A DNA stretch of 64,000 nucleotides from Microbacterium sp. (GCF_031179285.1 NZ_JAPSHY010000003.1:124001-188000); one strand, 5' to 3'. Counted from the first letter of the stretch, positions 38,264-47,963 are shown. The notes: generated from the letters alone by a model not told the origin. Translations and numbers: made by a program.

Positions 38264-39652
38264 CTAGCTGTGCTTCGTCCAGCTGCCGCCGTTCTGCCAG
38301 AACTGATCGATGTCCTCGAGCGGGCGGCCTTTCGTCTCGGGCGCGAGCCACGCGACGAAGACGAACGCGCCGGCGGCGAGGGCTCCGAAGACCACGAACG
38401 CGCCGGCCCCGCCGAGCTGGGTGAGCAGGGTCAGGAAGAGGGCTCCCACGATCACGTTCGCGATGAGGTTCGAGGTGAGCATGGCACCGGCCCCGTGGGA
38501 GCGGAGGTGGGCCGGCATCGCCTCGCCCGCATACACCCACACGAGCGATCCGAAGCCGAAAGTGAAGCCCGCGGTGAACAGCACGAGCCCGCTGAAGCCC
38601 AGAATCGAGAGGATGCCGGTGAACTCGCCGCCGCCGGCGACGAAAACCCCCACCAACAGGCCGTTCGCCACGACCATGACGCCGATCCCGATGAGCAGGA
38701 CCGGTCGTCTGCCGAGCCTGTCGATGACGGCGAGGGCGATGAAGACGGCGACGAGTCCGGCGACCTGGACGAGCGCCGACAGGCCGAGCAGGGTGACCGG
38801 GTCGGTGAACCCCATCGCCTCGAAGATGCGGGGACTGTAGTACACGATCGCGCTGATCCCGGTGATCTGCACGAAGAACCCGAGGCCGACGACGAAGATC
38901 GTCGCCCGCAGGTACGGGCGACGCACCATGTCCGTCCACGAGGTACCGCGTCCCGTCGCGAATCCCCGCGTGATGGCTTCGATCTCGGTGTCGACGTCGT
39001 GCGCCGGGCCCTCGATCCGGCGGAGGGTTTCGCGCGCCTTGTCGATGCGGCCCGTCATGACATACCAGCGTGCGGTGTCGGGCAGCGGGAGCAGGATTGC
39101 GGTGATGATGAAACCGGGCACCGCGGCAAGTCCCAGCATCCATCGCCAGCTCTCGGTCGGCGTGAGCGTCATGGCGGCGAGATAGCCGAGGATGAGGCCG
39201 CTGACGGTGGCGACCTGATACAGCACGAGGAACGCACCGCGGGAGCGGGCGGGGGCGGATTCGGCGACGAAGACGGGCACCACGACGACGGCGACGCCGA
39301 GGGCGATTCCCAGCAGGAGGCGACCGGCGATGAGGATCCCCAGTGTCGGGGCCACCGCAGAGAGCAGCGAGAACACTGCGAAGGAGGTCGTCACCGCGAC
39401 CATCGTGCGTTTGCGTCCGATCCGATTCGCGATCGCGCCGCCGAGGAGGGCGCCGATGATCTGCCCGACGACGACCGTGGTGGTCACCAGCTGCACCTGG
39501 GCGTCATCGAGGCCGAAGTCAGGCTTCAGGTACAGCATGGAGCTGCCGATGTTCGACGAATCGTAGCCGTAGATGAAGCCGACCGTCGCAGCAGTGATCC
39601 CGACCATGAGCGCCAGGCGAGTGATCTTCGTGGTCTCGGTCAGTTCATGCAA
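38264..39652 (-). CDS. sugar porter family MFS transporter
   Basis: GYDSSNIGSSMLYL, RIGRKRTMV, PDTARWYVMTGR; TTG start with GGAAAGG upstream. Confidence 0.87.
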   Translation of the reverse strand: MHELTETTKITRLALMVGITAATVGFIYGYDSSNIGSSMLYLKPDFGLDDAQVQLVTTTVVVGQIIGALLGGAIANRIGRKRTMVAVTTSFAVFSLLSAVAPTLGILIAGRLLLGIALGVAVVVVPVFVAESAPARSRGAFLVLYQVATVSGLILGYLAAMTLTPTESWRWMLGLAAVPGFIITAILLPLPDTARWYVMTGRIDKARETLRRIEGPAHDVDTEIEAITRGFATGRGTSWTDMVRRPYLRATIFVVGLGFFVQITGISAIVYYSPRIFEAMGFTDPVTLLGLSALVQVAGLVAVFIALAVIDRLGRRPVLLIGIGVMVVANGLLVGVFVAGGGEFTGILSILGFSGLVLFTAGFTFGFGSLVWVYAGEAMPAHLRSHGAGAMLTSNLIANVIVGALFLTLLTQLGGAGAFVVFGALAAGAFVFVAWLAPETKGRPLEDIDQFWQNGGSWTKHS

Positions 39653-39773
39653 CGGCGGCCTTTCCGTCGGCGGATGCGGCTTCCACGCTACATCCGCGCA
39701 GGCGGCGTGGCGCCGACCCGTGACCTCGTCCCGCGATGCCGCGAGACCACCACCGGTCAGGGCGAAGGAGGCG

Positions 39774-40772
39774 TCATCGACCGGCATCGGTGGCGGAGGA
39801 CTCGATCCCGGCGGGGAGGTCGTGACCACCGGGCGCCTCGAGTTCCGCGTCATCCGGTTCGCCGCCTCGGCGCCCGCGTCCGACCGTAAGTTCGCCCACC
39901 TTCCGGCCCGCCCAGCCCACACCTCGCGCGGCGGTGCCCGCAGCTCCGGCGACGGCGCTTCCGGCGAACCTCGCGCCCCGCAGCATCCGCAACTCCAGCT
40001 TCTGCGCGCCCGCCACCGGCTCGAGGTCCGCGGGGAGCGTGGACGGAGCGACACCGAAGGCGCGGTGCGAGGTCGTGAGCACGCGCCGCCCGAGGATGTG
40101 GTTGCCCGCGCCGCCGACTGCTGCCCCGACGCCGAATGGCAGCGCCTTCCCGAGAAACGACGCGCCGCCTCGTGCGGCGAACTGCTTCATGAACATGCTC
40201 TTCAGCTGATCGACCATCGGTCCCACCGCCGCACGCGGGATCGACTTGGTCACCAGCTCGCCCCAGTACGACGAACGTGCCACGCCCTTGCCGGTGGCCT
40301 GCCGCGCCAGCTGGCTGACGAGGTCGACCCCCTCCTTGCCGAGCATGAGGGTCATCACGAGAGCGCGCGCACGATCGGGGTTCTCGATGGCGATGCCGTG
40401 CACCTCGGCGACGGATTGCGCGAACATCGCTGTGGATTCCACGAACCCCACCGTCTCGACGCCCGACAGCGCGAGGGTCACGCCCGTGCCGATGCCCGGG
40501 ATCACGGCCGTGGCACCGACCGCAGCACCGCCCGCCGTCACGGCGGCCAGATACCGCCGCTCCAGGATCCGGATGATCTCGGCCGGTGTCGCCTGCGGAT
40601 TGCGCAGGCGGATGCTGCGGATGTGGGCGAGCACGAGAGGACGCTGGATCGCCAGGACTCGATCGAGTCCGCGCACCATGAGCGGATGCTCCGCCGATCC
40701 CGCCGGAGGAAGACCACTGTCCCACGGAGAATCGTCCGGGAGCGAGTGGATCTTGTGAACCTTGCGCGCCAT
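39774..40772 (-). CDS. EcsC family protein
   Basis: Central hydrophobic AAVTAGGAAVGATAVIPGIGTGVTLALSGVE and overall EcsC-like layout. Confidence 0.7.
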   Translation of the reverse strand: MARKVHKIHSLPDDSPWDSGLPPAGSAEHPLMVRGLDRVLAIQRPLVLAHIRSIRLRNPQATPAEIIRILERRYLAAVTAGGAAVGATAVIPGIGTGVTLALSGVETVGFVESTAMFAQSVAEVHGIAIENPDRARALVMTLMLGKEGVDLVSQLARQATGKGVARSSYWGELVTKSIPRAAVGPMVDQLKSMFMKQFAARGGASFLGKALPFGVGAAVGGAGNHILGRRVLTTSHRAFGVAPSTLPADLEPVAGAQKLELRMLRGARFAGSAVAGAAGTAARGVGWAGRKVGELTVGRGRRGGEPDDAELEAPGGHDLPAGIESSATDAGR

Positions 40773-40778
40773 GCCCCG

Positions 40779-40784
40779 ATCCTA
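40779..40784 (-). promoter_or_regulatory. putative -10 TAGGAT, leaderless architecture for EcsC-like gene
   Basis: TAGGAT-cggggc-ATG on - strand. Confidence 0.5.
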
Positions 40785-40803
40785 CGAAGTCATGCCGCGA
40801 GAA

Positions 40804-40843
40804 CGCCGGGAGCCGCACCCTGGAAAGGATGCGGCTCCCGGCG
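40804..40843 (-). terminator. 14-bp perfect stem-loop
   Basis: CGCCGGGAGCCGCA ... TGCGGCTCCCGGCG downstream of the nucleotidyltransferase gene. Confidence 0.75.
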
Positions 40844-40863
40844 TCGTTCGCTCGTGCTGACTC

Positions 40864-41556
40864 TCAGACGAAGAGGTTCGCCCGCTCGAGGTCCTCGGCG
40901 AAGTCGACCTCGACGGCGTAGAGGTCGGAGACATCCATCGGCTCGAGCAGCAGGCCGTCCTCGGCGATGGCGAGCTCGAGACCGCGCTCGAAGTAGTCCT
41001 GATCCTCGACGCGCTGCAGCTGGCGCATGAACGCCTTCTTGTTCGCGGAGGAGATGTAGTTGATGCCGACCGCCTCGCCGAGACCGCCCTTCACCGTCTT
41101 GGAGAGTTCGTTGATGAAGCCCTCGGCGGTGACGGTGTACTTGACCTCTTCGTCGCTGACCTTGGCGGTGTTCACCGTGACGAACGACTGGTCGCGCTCG
41201 ATGTACTCGACCGCGCGGCCGAGGATCATCGGGTCGAAGACGACGTCACCGTTCATCCACAACACCCCGCCCTTGCCGGTCGCACCGAGGGCGCGCAGCA
41301 GGCTCTTGGATGTGTTGGTCTCGTCGTAGCGCTCGTTGTGCACGTAGTTGACGTTCGGGAACGCCTCGATGATCGTCTCGGCGCGGTACCCGACGACGGT
41401 GGTGATGCGGGCTTCGCTGCCGAAGACGGCCCGGATGTTCTCGTGCTGCTGGCCCATGATCGTGCGGCCGTCGCTCAGTTCGGTAAGCGGCTTCGGCAGC
41501 GCGCGGCCCAGGCGGGAGCCCATGCCTGCTGCCAGGATGACGGTCTGAAGAGTCAT
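40864..41556 (-). CDS. NTP transferase / sugar- or choline-phosphate nucleotidyltransferase (LicC-like)
   Basis: VILAAGMGSRLGRALPKPLTEL; VLWMNGDVVFDP. Confidence 0.78.
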   Translation of the reverse strand: MTLQTVILAAGMGSRLGRALPKPLTELSDGRTIMGQQHENIRAVFGSEARITTVVGYRAETIIEAFPNVNYVHNERYDETNTSKSLLRALGATGKGGVLWMNGDVVFDPMILGRAVEYIERDQSFVTVNTAKVSDEEVKYTVTAEGFINELSKTVKGGLGEAVGINYISSANKKAFMRQLQRVEDQDYFERGLELAIAEDGLLLEPMDVSDLYAVEVDFAEDLERANLFV

Positions 41557-41784
41557 GAGTGCTCCTAAAGAAAGTGTGTTCACGGCGGGTTAACCGACCA
41601 GACACTTCTTCGTGCCGACTTCCATGCTAGCGATCGAGGCTGGAAACCCCCGGGCCAGAGCAGTCCTGTTGTCATTTCGTGATCGAGTACACACGCAATA
41701 CTCAGGCTCGCGCCCTCCTGCGAACAGGGAGCCATCATCCGCTGAATTGTTGCGGTCGGGCATCGACAGGTCGCAGCCCGTTGA

Positions 41785-41790
41785 TACCTT
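41785..41790 (+). promoter_or_regulatory. putative -10 TACCTT, leaderless architecture (GTG start)
   Basis: TACCTT-aggacg-GTG(41797). Confidence 0.5.
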
Positions 41791-41796
41791 AGGACG

Positions 41797-43806
41797 GTGA
41801 CTGCTTCCTCCGACGACCGCGCCGACCAGATGGACGATGCCGCGACGACGGCCGATGCGGCTCCGGCGAATCGGTCGACGGGAGACCGCGCCCCCGTGAA
41901 GCGCACTCCGAAGAAGCAGACGCCCGCGAAATCGACGGCAGGGAAGAGCTCGGCGAAGACCGCTGCAGGCAAGAGCCCGGCGAAGCCGGCTGCAGGCAAG
42001 AGCCCGGCGAAGCCCGCCGCGAAGACCGCTGCAGGCAAGCCCGCCGCGAAGACCGCTGCAGAGAAGGCGGCGTCGTCGGCGGAGACGATCTCGCAGCCGC
42101 TGGTGAAGCCCGCGGCCCGAACGGCCACGGTGCGCCCGGTGCCGGCGCCGGCGGCAGCCACCGTCGAGGGATCGGATGCCGCAAAGCCGGCCGCCGCCTC
42201 ATCCGCCGCTGCCGAATCCGGTTCCGCGCGGCCGGGCTCCGCCAGGACGGCGGCCGCGAGAGCGGCAGCCGCGAAGACGGCAGCACCGAAGAGCGCGGTG
42301 CCGAAGAGCGCATCGACTGCGGCGGCGAAGTCGGTGGCCGCTCGATCGGCCGCGGCATCGAAGACGACGGCGAAGTCCTCCGCCGCCCGCGCCGGCGCGG
42401 CCAAAGCGGCTGCGGCGCGCACCGCGGCCGAACGGACCGCGGCATCGAAGTCGACGGCGAAGACCGCGGCGGCACGGACGGCGTCGGCCAAGACGGCCGC
42501 CGCCAAGGCTGCGGCGGCACGGAACGCGGCTGCGAAGGCGCTGGCGGAGAGCGCGGCGGAGGCCGCGTCGGCGAAGCCGATCACAGAAGCCGACGAGGTG
42601 ACCGTGGCCCGTCCGGGCGCCGACGTCGAGATCGCGACGCTCCCGGACACGCAGCCGGCGGCCCTCGCCGAGCCGCCGATCCAGGAGCTTCCCCCCGGGG
42701 ACGAGGATCCGAGCCCCGGTGACACCACCGCGGCCGACCTCGCCGACCCCGAGCCGGCTGCCGACGAGGCCGCGTTCGCCGACTCCGATGATGACCGCAC
42801 GCGCGAGAACCCGGTCGTTGGCGGTGTGACCACCGCCGAGGCGATCACACCGGCATCGGCCGAGCCTGTCGCGGCCTCCGAAGTGCTCGTCGACGAGCCG
42901 GCATCTCCTGCGACCGGGGTAGAGCCGGCATCCGTCGACCCTGTGGTCGCGGACGAGACTGCCTCGGAACCCGCCCCCGAACCCGCCCCCGAACCGGCAT
43001 CCTCCGCAGCAATGTCCGCGGCGCCGGAGTCCGATGTCGCGGCCGCCCCCGAGGCGATCCGCATCCGGGGGCTCGCCAAGCACTTCGGTGATCACCGCGC
43101 GGTCAACGGAATCGATCTGACGATTCCCGCTGGTGCCTTCTACGGCATCGTCGGTCCGAACGGCGCGGGCAAGACCACGACCCTGTCGATCGTGGCGGGG
43201 CTGCTCCGCGCCGACGAGGGAAGTGTCGTCGTCTGCGGCATCGACCAGGCAGAAAAGCCCCTCGCAGCCAAGCGCCTGATGGGAGTGCTGCCCGATCGCC
43301 TGCGCACCTTCGACCGCCTGACCGGGCGCCAGCTGCTGTATTACTACGGACTGCTGCGCGGGCTGTCGTCGGACGTGATCGAGAAGCGCGCCGCGGACCT
43401 GGCGAGGGCGTTCGATCTCAGTGATGCTCTCAGCCGGGTCGTCTCGGACTACTCCGCCGGCATGACGAAGAAGATCATGCTCGCCGGTGCGATGATCCAC
43501 TCGCCGCGAGTGCTCGTGCTCGACGAACCCTTCGAAGCCGTCGATCCGGTCTCCTCCGCGGTGATCCTCGACATCCTCCGTGCCTACGTGGCGCATGGCG
43601 GCACGGTCGTGCTGTCCAGTCACGGCATGGACCTCGTCGAGCGAGTCTGCTCTCGCGTCGCGATCATCGTCGGCGGTGATGTCCTGGCCGAGGGGACCAT
43701 CGCAGAGGTGCGCGCGGGCCAGACTCTCGAGTCCCGTTTCGTCGAACTGTCCGGCGGAATCGGCGAGGTGGAGGGGCTCGAGTGGTTGCACACGTTCTCC
43801 GACTGA
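41797..43806 (+). CDS. ABC transporter ATP-binding protein with long histone-H1-like (K/A-rich) and acidic N-terminal extension
   Basis: Residues ~28-265 are AAKTAA/SPAKPAAGK repeats, ~266-425 acidic Pro/Ala/Glu, then ABC domain (GPNGAGKTTTLSIVAGLL, YSAGMTKKIMLAGAM, VLVLDEPFEAVDP). Confidence 0.9.
   Translation: MTASSDDRADQMDDAATTADAAPANRSTGDRAPVKRTPKKQTPAKSTAGKSSAKTAAGKSPAKPAAGKSPAKPAAKTAAGKPAAKTAAEKAASSAETISQPLVKPAARTATVRPVPAPAAATVEGSDAAKPAAASSAAAESGSARPGSARTAAARAAAAKTAAPKSAVPKSASTAAAKSVAARSAAASKTTAKSSAARAGAAKAAAARTAAERTAASKSTAKTAAARTASAKTAAAKAAAARNAAAKALAESAAEAASAKPITEADEVTVARPGADVEIATLPDTQPAALAEPPIQELPPGDEDPSPGDTTAADLADPEPAADEAAFADSDDDRTRENPVVGGVTTAEAITPASAEPVAASEVLVDEPASPATGVEPASVDPVVADETASEPAPEPAPEPASSAAMSAAPESDVAAAPEAIRIRGLAKHFGDHRAVNGIDLTIPAGAFYGIVGPNGAGKTTTLSIVAGLLRADEGSVVVCGIDQAEKPLAAKRLMGVLPDRLRTFDRLTGRQLLYYYGLLRGLSSDVIEKRAADLARAFDLSDALSRVVSDYSAGMTKKIMLAGAMIHSPRVLVLDEPFEAVDPVSSAVILDILRAYVAHGGTVVLSSHGMDLVERVCSRVAIIVGGDVLAEGTIAEVRAGQTLESRFVELSGGIGEVEGLEWLHTFSD
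41938..42066 (+). repeat. degenerate tandem repeats encoding (A)GKSPAKPAAGK / KPAAKTAAGK
   Basis: Recurring GCAGGCAAGAGCCCGGCGAAGCC and GCCGCGAAGACCGCTGCAG units. Confidence 0.8.
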
Positions 43807-45347
43807 GGGTCGCCCTGCTCGTCGGCTCTCTGCGGGGCGGCCGTCGGCTGCGCACGTTGCTGCTGCTGGCTGCCGTGATCGCGGCCACCGTCGTGGTGTG
43901 CCTCGCTGTCCTCAGCCTGGCCGATGCCCCCGTGACCGTGGCTCGCACCGTGGCGGTGCTGGGCGCTTCCGCCATGCTCCTCGGATTCCTGGTCGGACCG
44001 ATCCTCGTCGGAGCGGTCGACCAGCTCGATCCGCGTCGGTTCCGGGTATTCGGCGTCGATGACACGCGGATGCCGTTCGTCCTCACCATCGCCGCGTTCG
44101 TGAGCGTGCCGAGCCTCGCGCTCATCGCCGTCAACATCACCGTGTGCGTCGTGGCGATCCGCCTCGGCGCCCCCTGGCCGCTCGCGGTTCTCATGAGCTT
44201 CGCCGGCCTGCTCAGCACGGTCCTCGTGGCGCGCATCGGCATGGCGATCAACGCGCTGATCCTGCCGGAGCGCCGCTCTCGAGAGCTGACCGCGCTGTTC
44301 GCGCTCGTCGTGATCGTCGTCGCGTTCCCGGTGGCGCTCTTCCTCGCCTCCCTCGAGTGGGACGGAAAGGTTCCCGCCCCTGTCGCCGCCGTGACCGCCG
44401 TGCTCGGGGTCACTCCGTTGGCTGCGCCGTTCGGTTCCCTCTTCGACATCGCTGCCGGGGTCGAGTCGGCGGCGTGGGTCAGCGGGCTGATCGCCCTGCT
44501 CACCGTGATCGCGCTCGGCGCGTCGTGGTCTTGGCTCGTGCGGAGGCTGCTCACCACGACGGAGCGTCCGGTTGCTGCCCGGGAGCGCACCGGTCTCGGC
44601 TGGTTCGGTCTGCTTCCCTCGAACGCGTTCGGCGCGATCGCCGCACGCAGTCTCGTGTACTGGCTGCGCGATCGCCGGTACATCATGAACATCATCGTCG
44701 TACCGGTCGCCGGAGTGCTCACCGTACTGCCGCTGCTCGTCGCCGGCGTGCCGTTGGAGATCGCCGCTCTTGTGCCGGTCCCTGTCATGGCGCTCTTCTT
44801 CGGGTGGCTTCCGCACAACGACGTCGCCTACGACTCGACCGCGCTGTGGACGCACGTCGCAAGCGGTGTCAGCGGCATACCGGATCGCCTCGGCCGCCTG
44901 GTGCCCGTTGCTCTGGTGGCGGTGCCCGTGCTCGCCGTGGCAGTGCCGCTCACGCTGCTGACGATCGACGACTGGCGGATGCTGTTGCCGCTGACCGGGG
45001 TCGCAGCGGCCCTCCTCCTGTCGGGACTCGGGGTGTCGAGCATCGTCTCCGCCGTCGCGCCGTATGCGGTGTCGCGACCCGGTGACAGCCCCTTCCAGCA
45101 GCCGCAGCGTCCCACCTCGCGCGGGTTCTCCGGTCCGGCCGTCGCGTTCCTCGGAGCGATCGTCATCAGCGCTCCGGCGCTGTGGCTGTTCACTCTCACG
45201 ATCGTGCACGGCGACCAGTACGCTCCGGCGGCATTCTGGACCGGGATTGTCGCCGGCATCGGGATGCTGGTGCTCGGCGTCGCCGTCGGCGGCCGCATCT
45301 TCGAGCGCAGCGGCGAGCGGCTGATGGAGTTCGTCGAGACGGCATGA
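43782..45347 (+). CDS. polytopic membrane protein, ABC transporter permease partner
   Basis: 521 aa with many TM segments, overlaps the ABC ATPase gene by 25 nt. Confidence 0.72.
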   Translation: MVAHVLRLRVALLVGSLRGGRRLRTLLLLAAVIAATVVVCLAVLSLADAPVTVARTVAVLGASAMLLGFLVGPILVGAVDQLDPRRFRVFGVDDTRMPFVLTIAAFVSVPSLALIAVNITVCVVAIRLGAPWPLAVLMSFAGLLSTVLVARIGMAINALILPERRSRELTALFALVVIVVAFPVALFLASLEWDGKVPAPVAAVTAVLGVTPLAAPFGSLFDIAAGVESAAWVSGLIALLTVIALGASWSWLVRRLLTTTERPVAARERTGLGWFGLLPSNAFGAIAARSLVYWLRDRRYIMNIIVVPVAGVLTVLPLLVAGVPLEIAALVPVPVMALFFGWLPHNDVAYDSTALWTHVASGVSGIPDRLGRLVPVALVAVPVLAVAVPLTLLTIDDWRMLLPLTGVAAALLLSGLGVSSIVSAVAPYAVSRPGDSPFQQPQRPTSRGFSGPAVAFLGAIVISAPALWLFTLTIVHGDQYAPAAFWTGIVAGIGMLVLGVAVGGRIFERSGERLMEFVETA

Positions 45348-45376
45348 GACACCGCCCGTGACGGCCGCAACGCGGC

Positions 45377-45382
45377 TAGACT
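45377..45382 (+). promoter_or_regulatory. putative -10 TAGACT, leaderless architecture
   Basis: TAGACT-cacggg-ATG(45389). Confidence 0.55.
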
Positions 45383-45388
45383 CACGGG

Positions 45389-45655
45389 ATGAGTACTCCG
45401 CTGGACAGCCCCGATCAGGGCGGCGTGGCAACGCTTGATCGCGAACTGGAAGAGCTTCTCCGGGAGGAGAATCTCGAGCCGGGCGACCATGAGCGATTCT
45501 CGCACTACGTCAAGAAAGACAAGATCCTCGAGTCCGCGATCACCGGCAAGCCGGTGCGCGCGCTGTGCGGCAAGAAGTGGACTCCCGGGCGCGACCCGGA
45601 GAAGTTCCCGATCTGCCCCACCTGCAAGGAGATCTACGAATCGATGGTCGGCTGA
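45389..45655 (+). CDS. DUF3039 domain-containing protein
   Basis: 88 aa; GKPVRALCGKKWTPGRDPEKFPICPTCKEIYE. Confidence 0.85.
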   Translation: MSTPLDSPDQGGVATLDRELEELLREENLEPGDHERFSHYVKKDKILESAITGKPVRALCGKKWTPGRDPEKFPICPTCKEIYESMVG

Positions 45656-45706
45656 CGCGTCGCGTCGCGTCACCCGCGCACGTCACGGCCGGCGCAGCGT
45701 CGGGCC

Positions 45707-47032
45707 TCAGCCCGCGTCGACGAAGACGGTCGGGATCGCGGGATCGGATTTGCTCAGCGCGAGGGCTCTGAGGGGGAGTTCTTCACGCACCCGCAGGTGG
45801 TGGGCGCGTGCCGACGCCGTTCCCTCCGCACCCTCGAATGCCGTGTCGATCTCGCCCGCCACCACCAGGGGCACCTGAAGCGCGCGGCCCTCCGGATGCT
45901 CGGCGGGGCTGTCCAGTTCCTCGAATCCGTCGGACACCGCGACCGTCTCCGCTACGGCCACGCCGTCGCTGAGCGTGCGGAAGGCGGCCTTGCGCCCGCC
46001 ACGGGACCCCTTGTCGGTCGACGCCTTCGCGACCGCGATCCAGGACCCGCCGGAATCCTGCCGCGCGACGAGCTTGTACACCATGCCCGCGGTGGGATAA
46101 CCGGAGCCGGTCACGACTGATGTGCCGACGCCATAGGCGTCGACCGGGGAGGCGGCGAGGGCGGCGATCGCGTACTCGTCGAGGTCGCTGGTGACCGTGA
46201 TGCGGGTGTTCACCGCCCCGAGCTCGTCGAGCTGCGCTCTCACCTCACCGGCGACGATCGGAAGGTCGCCCGAGTCGATGCGCACCCCGCCCAGCGCCGT
46301 GCCGGCGATGCGGATCGCCGTCTCGACCCCGGTGCGGATGTCGTACGTGTCGACGAGCAGCGTGGTGCCGGTGCCGAGGCTCTCGATCTGAGCGCGGAAC
46401 GCGTCCTCCTCGGTGTCGTGCAGCAGAGTCCAGGAGTGCGCGGCGGTCCCCATCGTGGGGATGCCCCAGCGGCGACCGGCCTCCAGGTTGCTCGTCGCAC
46501 CGAAGCCGGAGATGTACGCCGCGCGGGCTGCGGCGATCGCGGAGTGCTCGGCCGCGCGACGGGAGCCCATCTCGGCGAGGGGCCGATCTCCGGCGGCGAT
46601 GCTCATCCGCGAGGCGGCGGTGGCGACCGCCGAGTCATGGTTGAGCACGCTCAGTGCGAGCGTTTCGAGGACCACCGCATCGGCGAACGTGCCCTCGACG
46701 GTGAGCACGGGGGAGCCGGGGAAATAGAGTTCGCCCTCGCGGTATCCGCTGATCGATCCGGTGAACCGGTAGTTCTCCAGGTATCGCAGCGCCTCCGCGT
46801 CGACGACGCCGGCGTCGCGGAGGAACCGCAGTTCCTCGTCGCCGAAGCGGAAATCCCGCAGGAGCGACAGCAGCCGCCCGGTTCCGGCGAGGACCCCGAA
46901 CCGGCGGCCGCCGGACAGGCGGCGGGAGAACATCTCGAACACGCAGGGCCGGGCCGCGGTGCCGTCGCGCAGAGCGGCGGCGAGCATCGTCAGTTCGTAG
47001 CGGTCGGTGAGCAGCGCCGTCGACGTGGTCAT
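45707..47032 (-). CDS. pncB: nicotinate phosphoribosyltransferase
   Basis: LLTDRYELTMLAAAL; FEMFSRRLSGGRRFGVLAG; VDTYDIRTGVETA. Confidence 0.92.
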   Translation of the reverse strand: MTTSTALLTDRYELTMLAAALRDGTAARPCVFEMFSRRLSGGRRFGVLAGTGRLLSLLRDFRFGDEELRFLRDAGVVDAEALRYLENYRFTGSISGYREGELYFPGSPVLTVEGTFADAVVLETLALSVLNHDSAVATAASRMSIAAGDRPLAEMGSRRAAEHSAIAAARAAYISGFGATSNLEAGRRWGIPTMGTAAHSWTLLHDTEEDAFRAQIESLGTGTTLLVDTYDIRTGVETAIRIAGTALGGVRIDSGDLPIVAGEVRAQLDELGAVNTRITVTSDLDEYAIAALAASPVDAYGVGTSVVTGSGYPTAGMVYKLVARQDSGGSWIAVAKASTDKGSRGGRKAAFRTLSDGVAVAETVAVSDGFEELDSPAEHPEGRALQVPLVVAGEIDTAFEGAEGTASARAHHLRVREELPLRALALSKSDPAIPTVFVDAG

Positions 47033-47038
47033 CCGCTC

Positions 47039-47044
47039 AGCATA
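47039..47044 (-). promoter_or_regulatory. putative -10 TATGCT, leaderless architecture for pncB
   Basis: TATGCT-gagcgg-ATG on - strand. Confidence 0.55.
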
Positions 47045-47077
47045 GTGAGCGGTGACGACGGCGGCGTCCGGCGCGGG

Positions 47078-47083
47078 TAGGCT
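47078..47083 (+). promoter_or_regulatory. putative -10 TAGGCT for murI (8 nt to ATG)
   Basis: TAGGCT-ggtgagtc-ATG(47092). Confidence 0.45.
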
Positions 47084-47091
47084 GGTGAGTC

Positions 47092-47928
47092 ATGAATGAC
47101 GCGCCGATCGGGATCTTCGACTCCGGTGTCGGCGGGCTCACGGTGGCGCGGGCCATCCGCGCCCAGCTGCCCCGAGAATCGTTCGTGTACATCGGCGACA
47201 CGGCGCATTCGCCTTACGGCCCCAAGCCCATCGCCGACGTCCGCCGGTACTCGCTCGAGGTGCTCGACACGCTCGTCGACCAGGGTGTGAAGATGCTCGT
47301 CATCGCCTGCAACACCGCGTCGGCGGCCATGCTGCGCGACGCGCGCGAACGCTATGACGTTCCCGTCGTCGAGGTGATCGGTCCGGCGGTGCGCCGCGCG
47401 GTCTCGACGACGCGCAACGGCCGCGTCGGGGTCATCGGCACCGTGGGCACGATCGGTTCCCGCGCGTATCAGGACATGCTCGAGGTGAACGAGTCGCTCG
47501 AGGTCTTCACGGCCGCCTGCCCTCGTTTCGTCGAGTTCGTCGAGGCAGGTATCACCGGCACGCCCGAGGTGCTCGCCACGGCGGGAGAATATCTCGCACC
47601 TCTGCGTGACGCGGGTGTCGACACCCTCGTGCTCGGCTGCACGCACTATCCGTTCCTGCGCGGCGCGATCGGCTATGTCATGGGCGAGGGCGTCAGCCTC
47701 GTCTCCAGCGACGACGAGACCGCCGGAGACGTCTACCGGCAGTTGGTGCGGCGCGACCTGCTGGCCTCGGCGGACGCGACGGCGAACTACGTCTACGAGG
47801 CGACGGGCGATTCCGCCACCGAGTTCACCGCCCTCGCCAACCGCCTCATGGGTCGCGAGGTGCGCGACGTGCAGCTGGTGCACACCGGCGTCATCGCCCT
47901 TCCTGATTCTCTCGCCGAGTCGCACTGA
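47092..47928 (+). CDS. murI: glutamate racemase
   Basis: [36 protein letters not shown]. Confidence 0.94.
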   Translation: MNDAPIGIFDSGVGGLTVARAIRAQLPRESFVYIGDTAHSPYGPKPIADVRRYSLEVLDTLVDQGVKMLVIACNTASAAMLRDARERYDVPVVEVIGPAVRRAVSTTRNGRVGVIGTVGTIGSRAYQDMLEVNESLEVFTAACPRFVEFVEAGITGTPEVLATAGEYLAPLRDAGVDTLVLGCTHYPFLRGAIGYVMGEGVSLVSSDDETAGDVYRQLVRRDLLASADATANYVYEATGDSATEFTALANRLMGREVRDVQLVHTGVIALPDSLAESH

Positions 47929-47963
47929 GACCGGCCCCCCGTACCCGAACTCGAAGGAAACCC

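Noticed and set aside
36857-39889. 1010-aa ORF on + strand
   Set aside because: Lies antisense to the carboxyltransferase and MFS genes. Its His/Asp/Arg/Gly-rich sequence is the usual high-GC shadow-frame product with no family motif.
41580-43079. Ala-rich 499-aa ORF opposite the histone-like tail
   Set aside because: Repeat-induced open frame on the complementary strand of the K/A-rich coding region.
45355-45388. Nested inverted repeats (CCCGTGA...TCACGGG; GCCGC-AAC-GCGGC) at the DUF3039 promoter as a specific operator
   Set aside because: They also fit an ordinary terminator for the upstream permease gene; not distinguishable from sequence alone, so not promoted to a finding.
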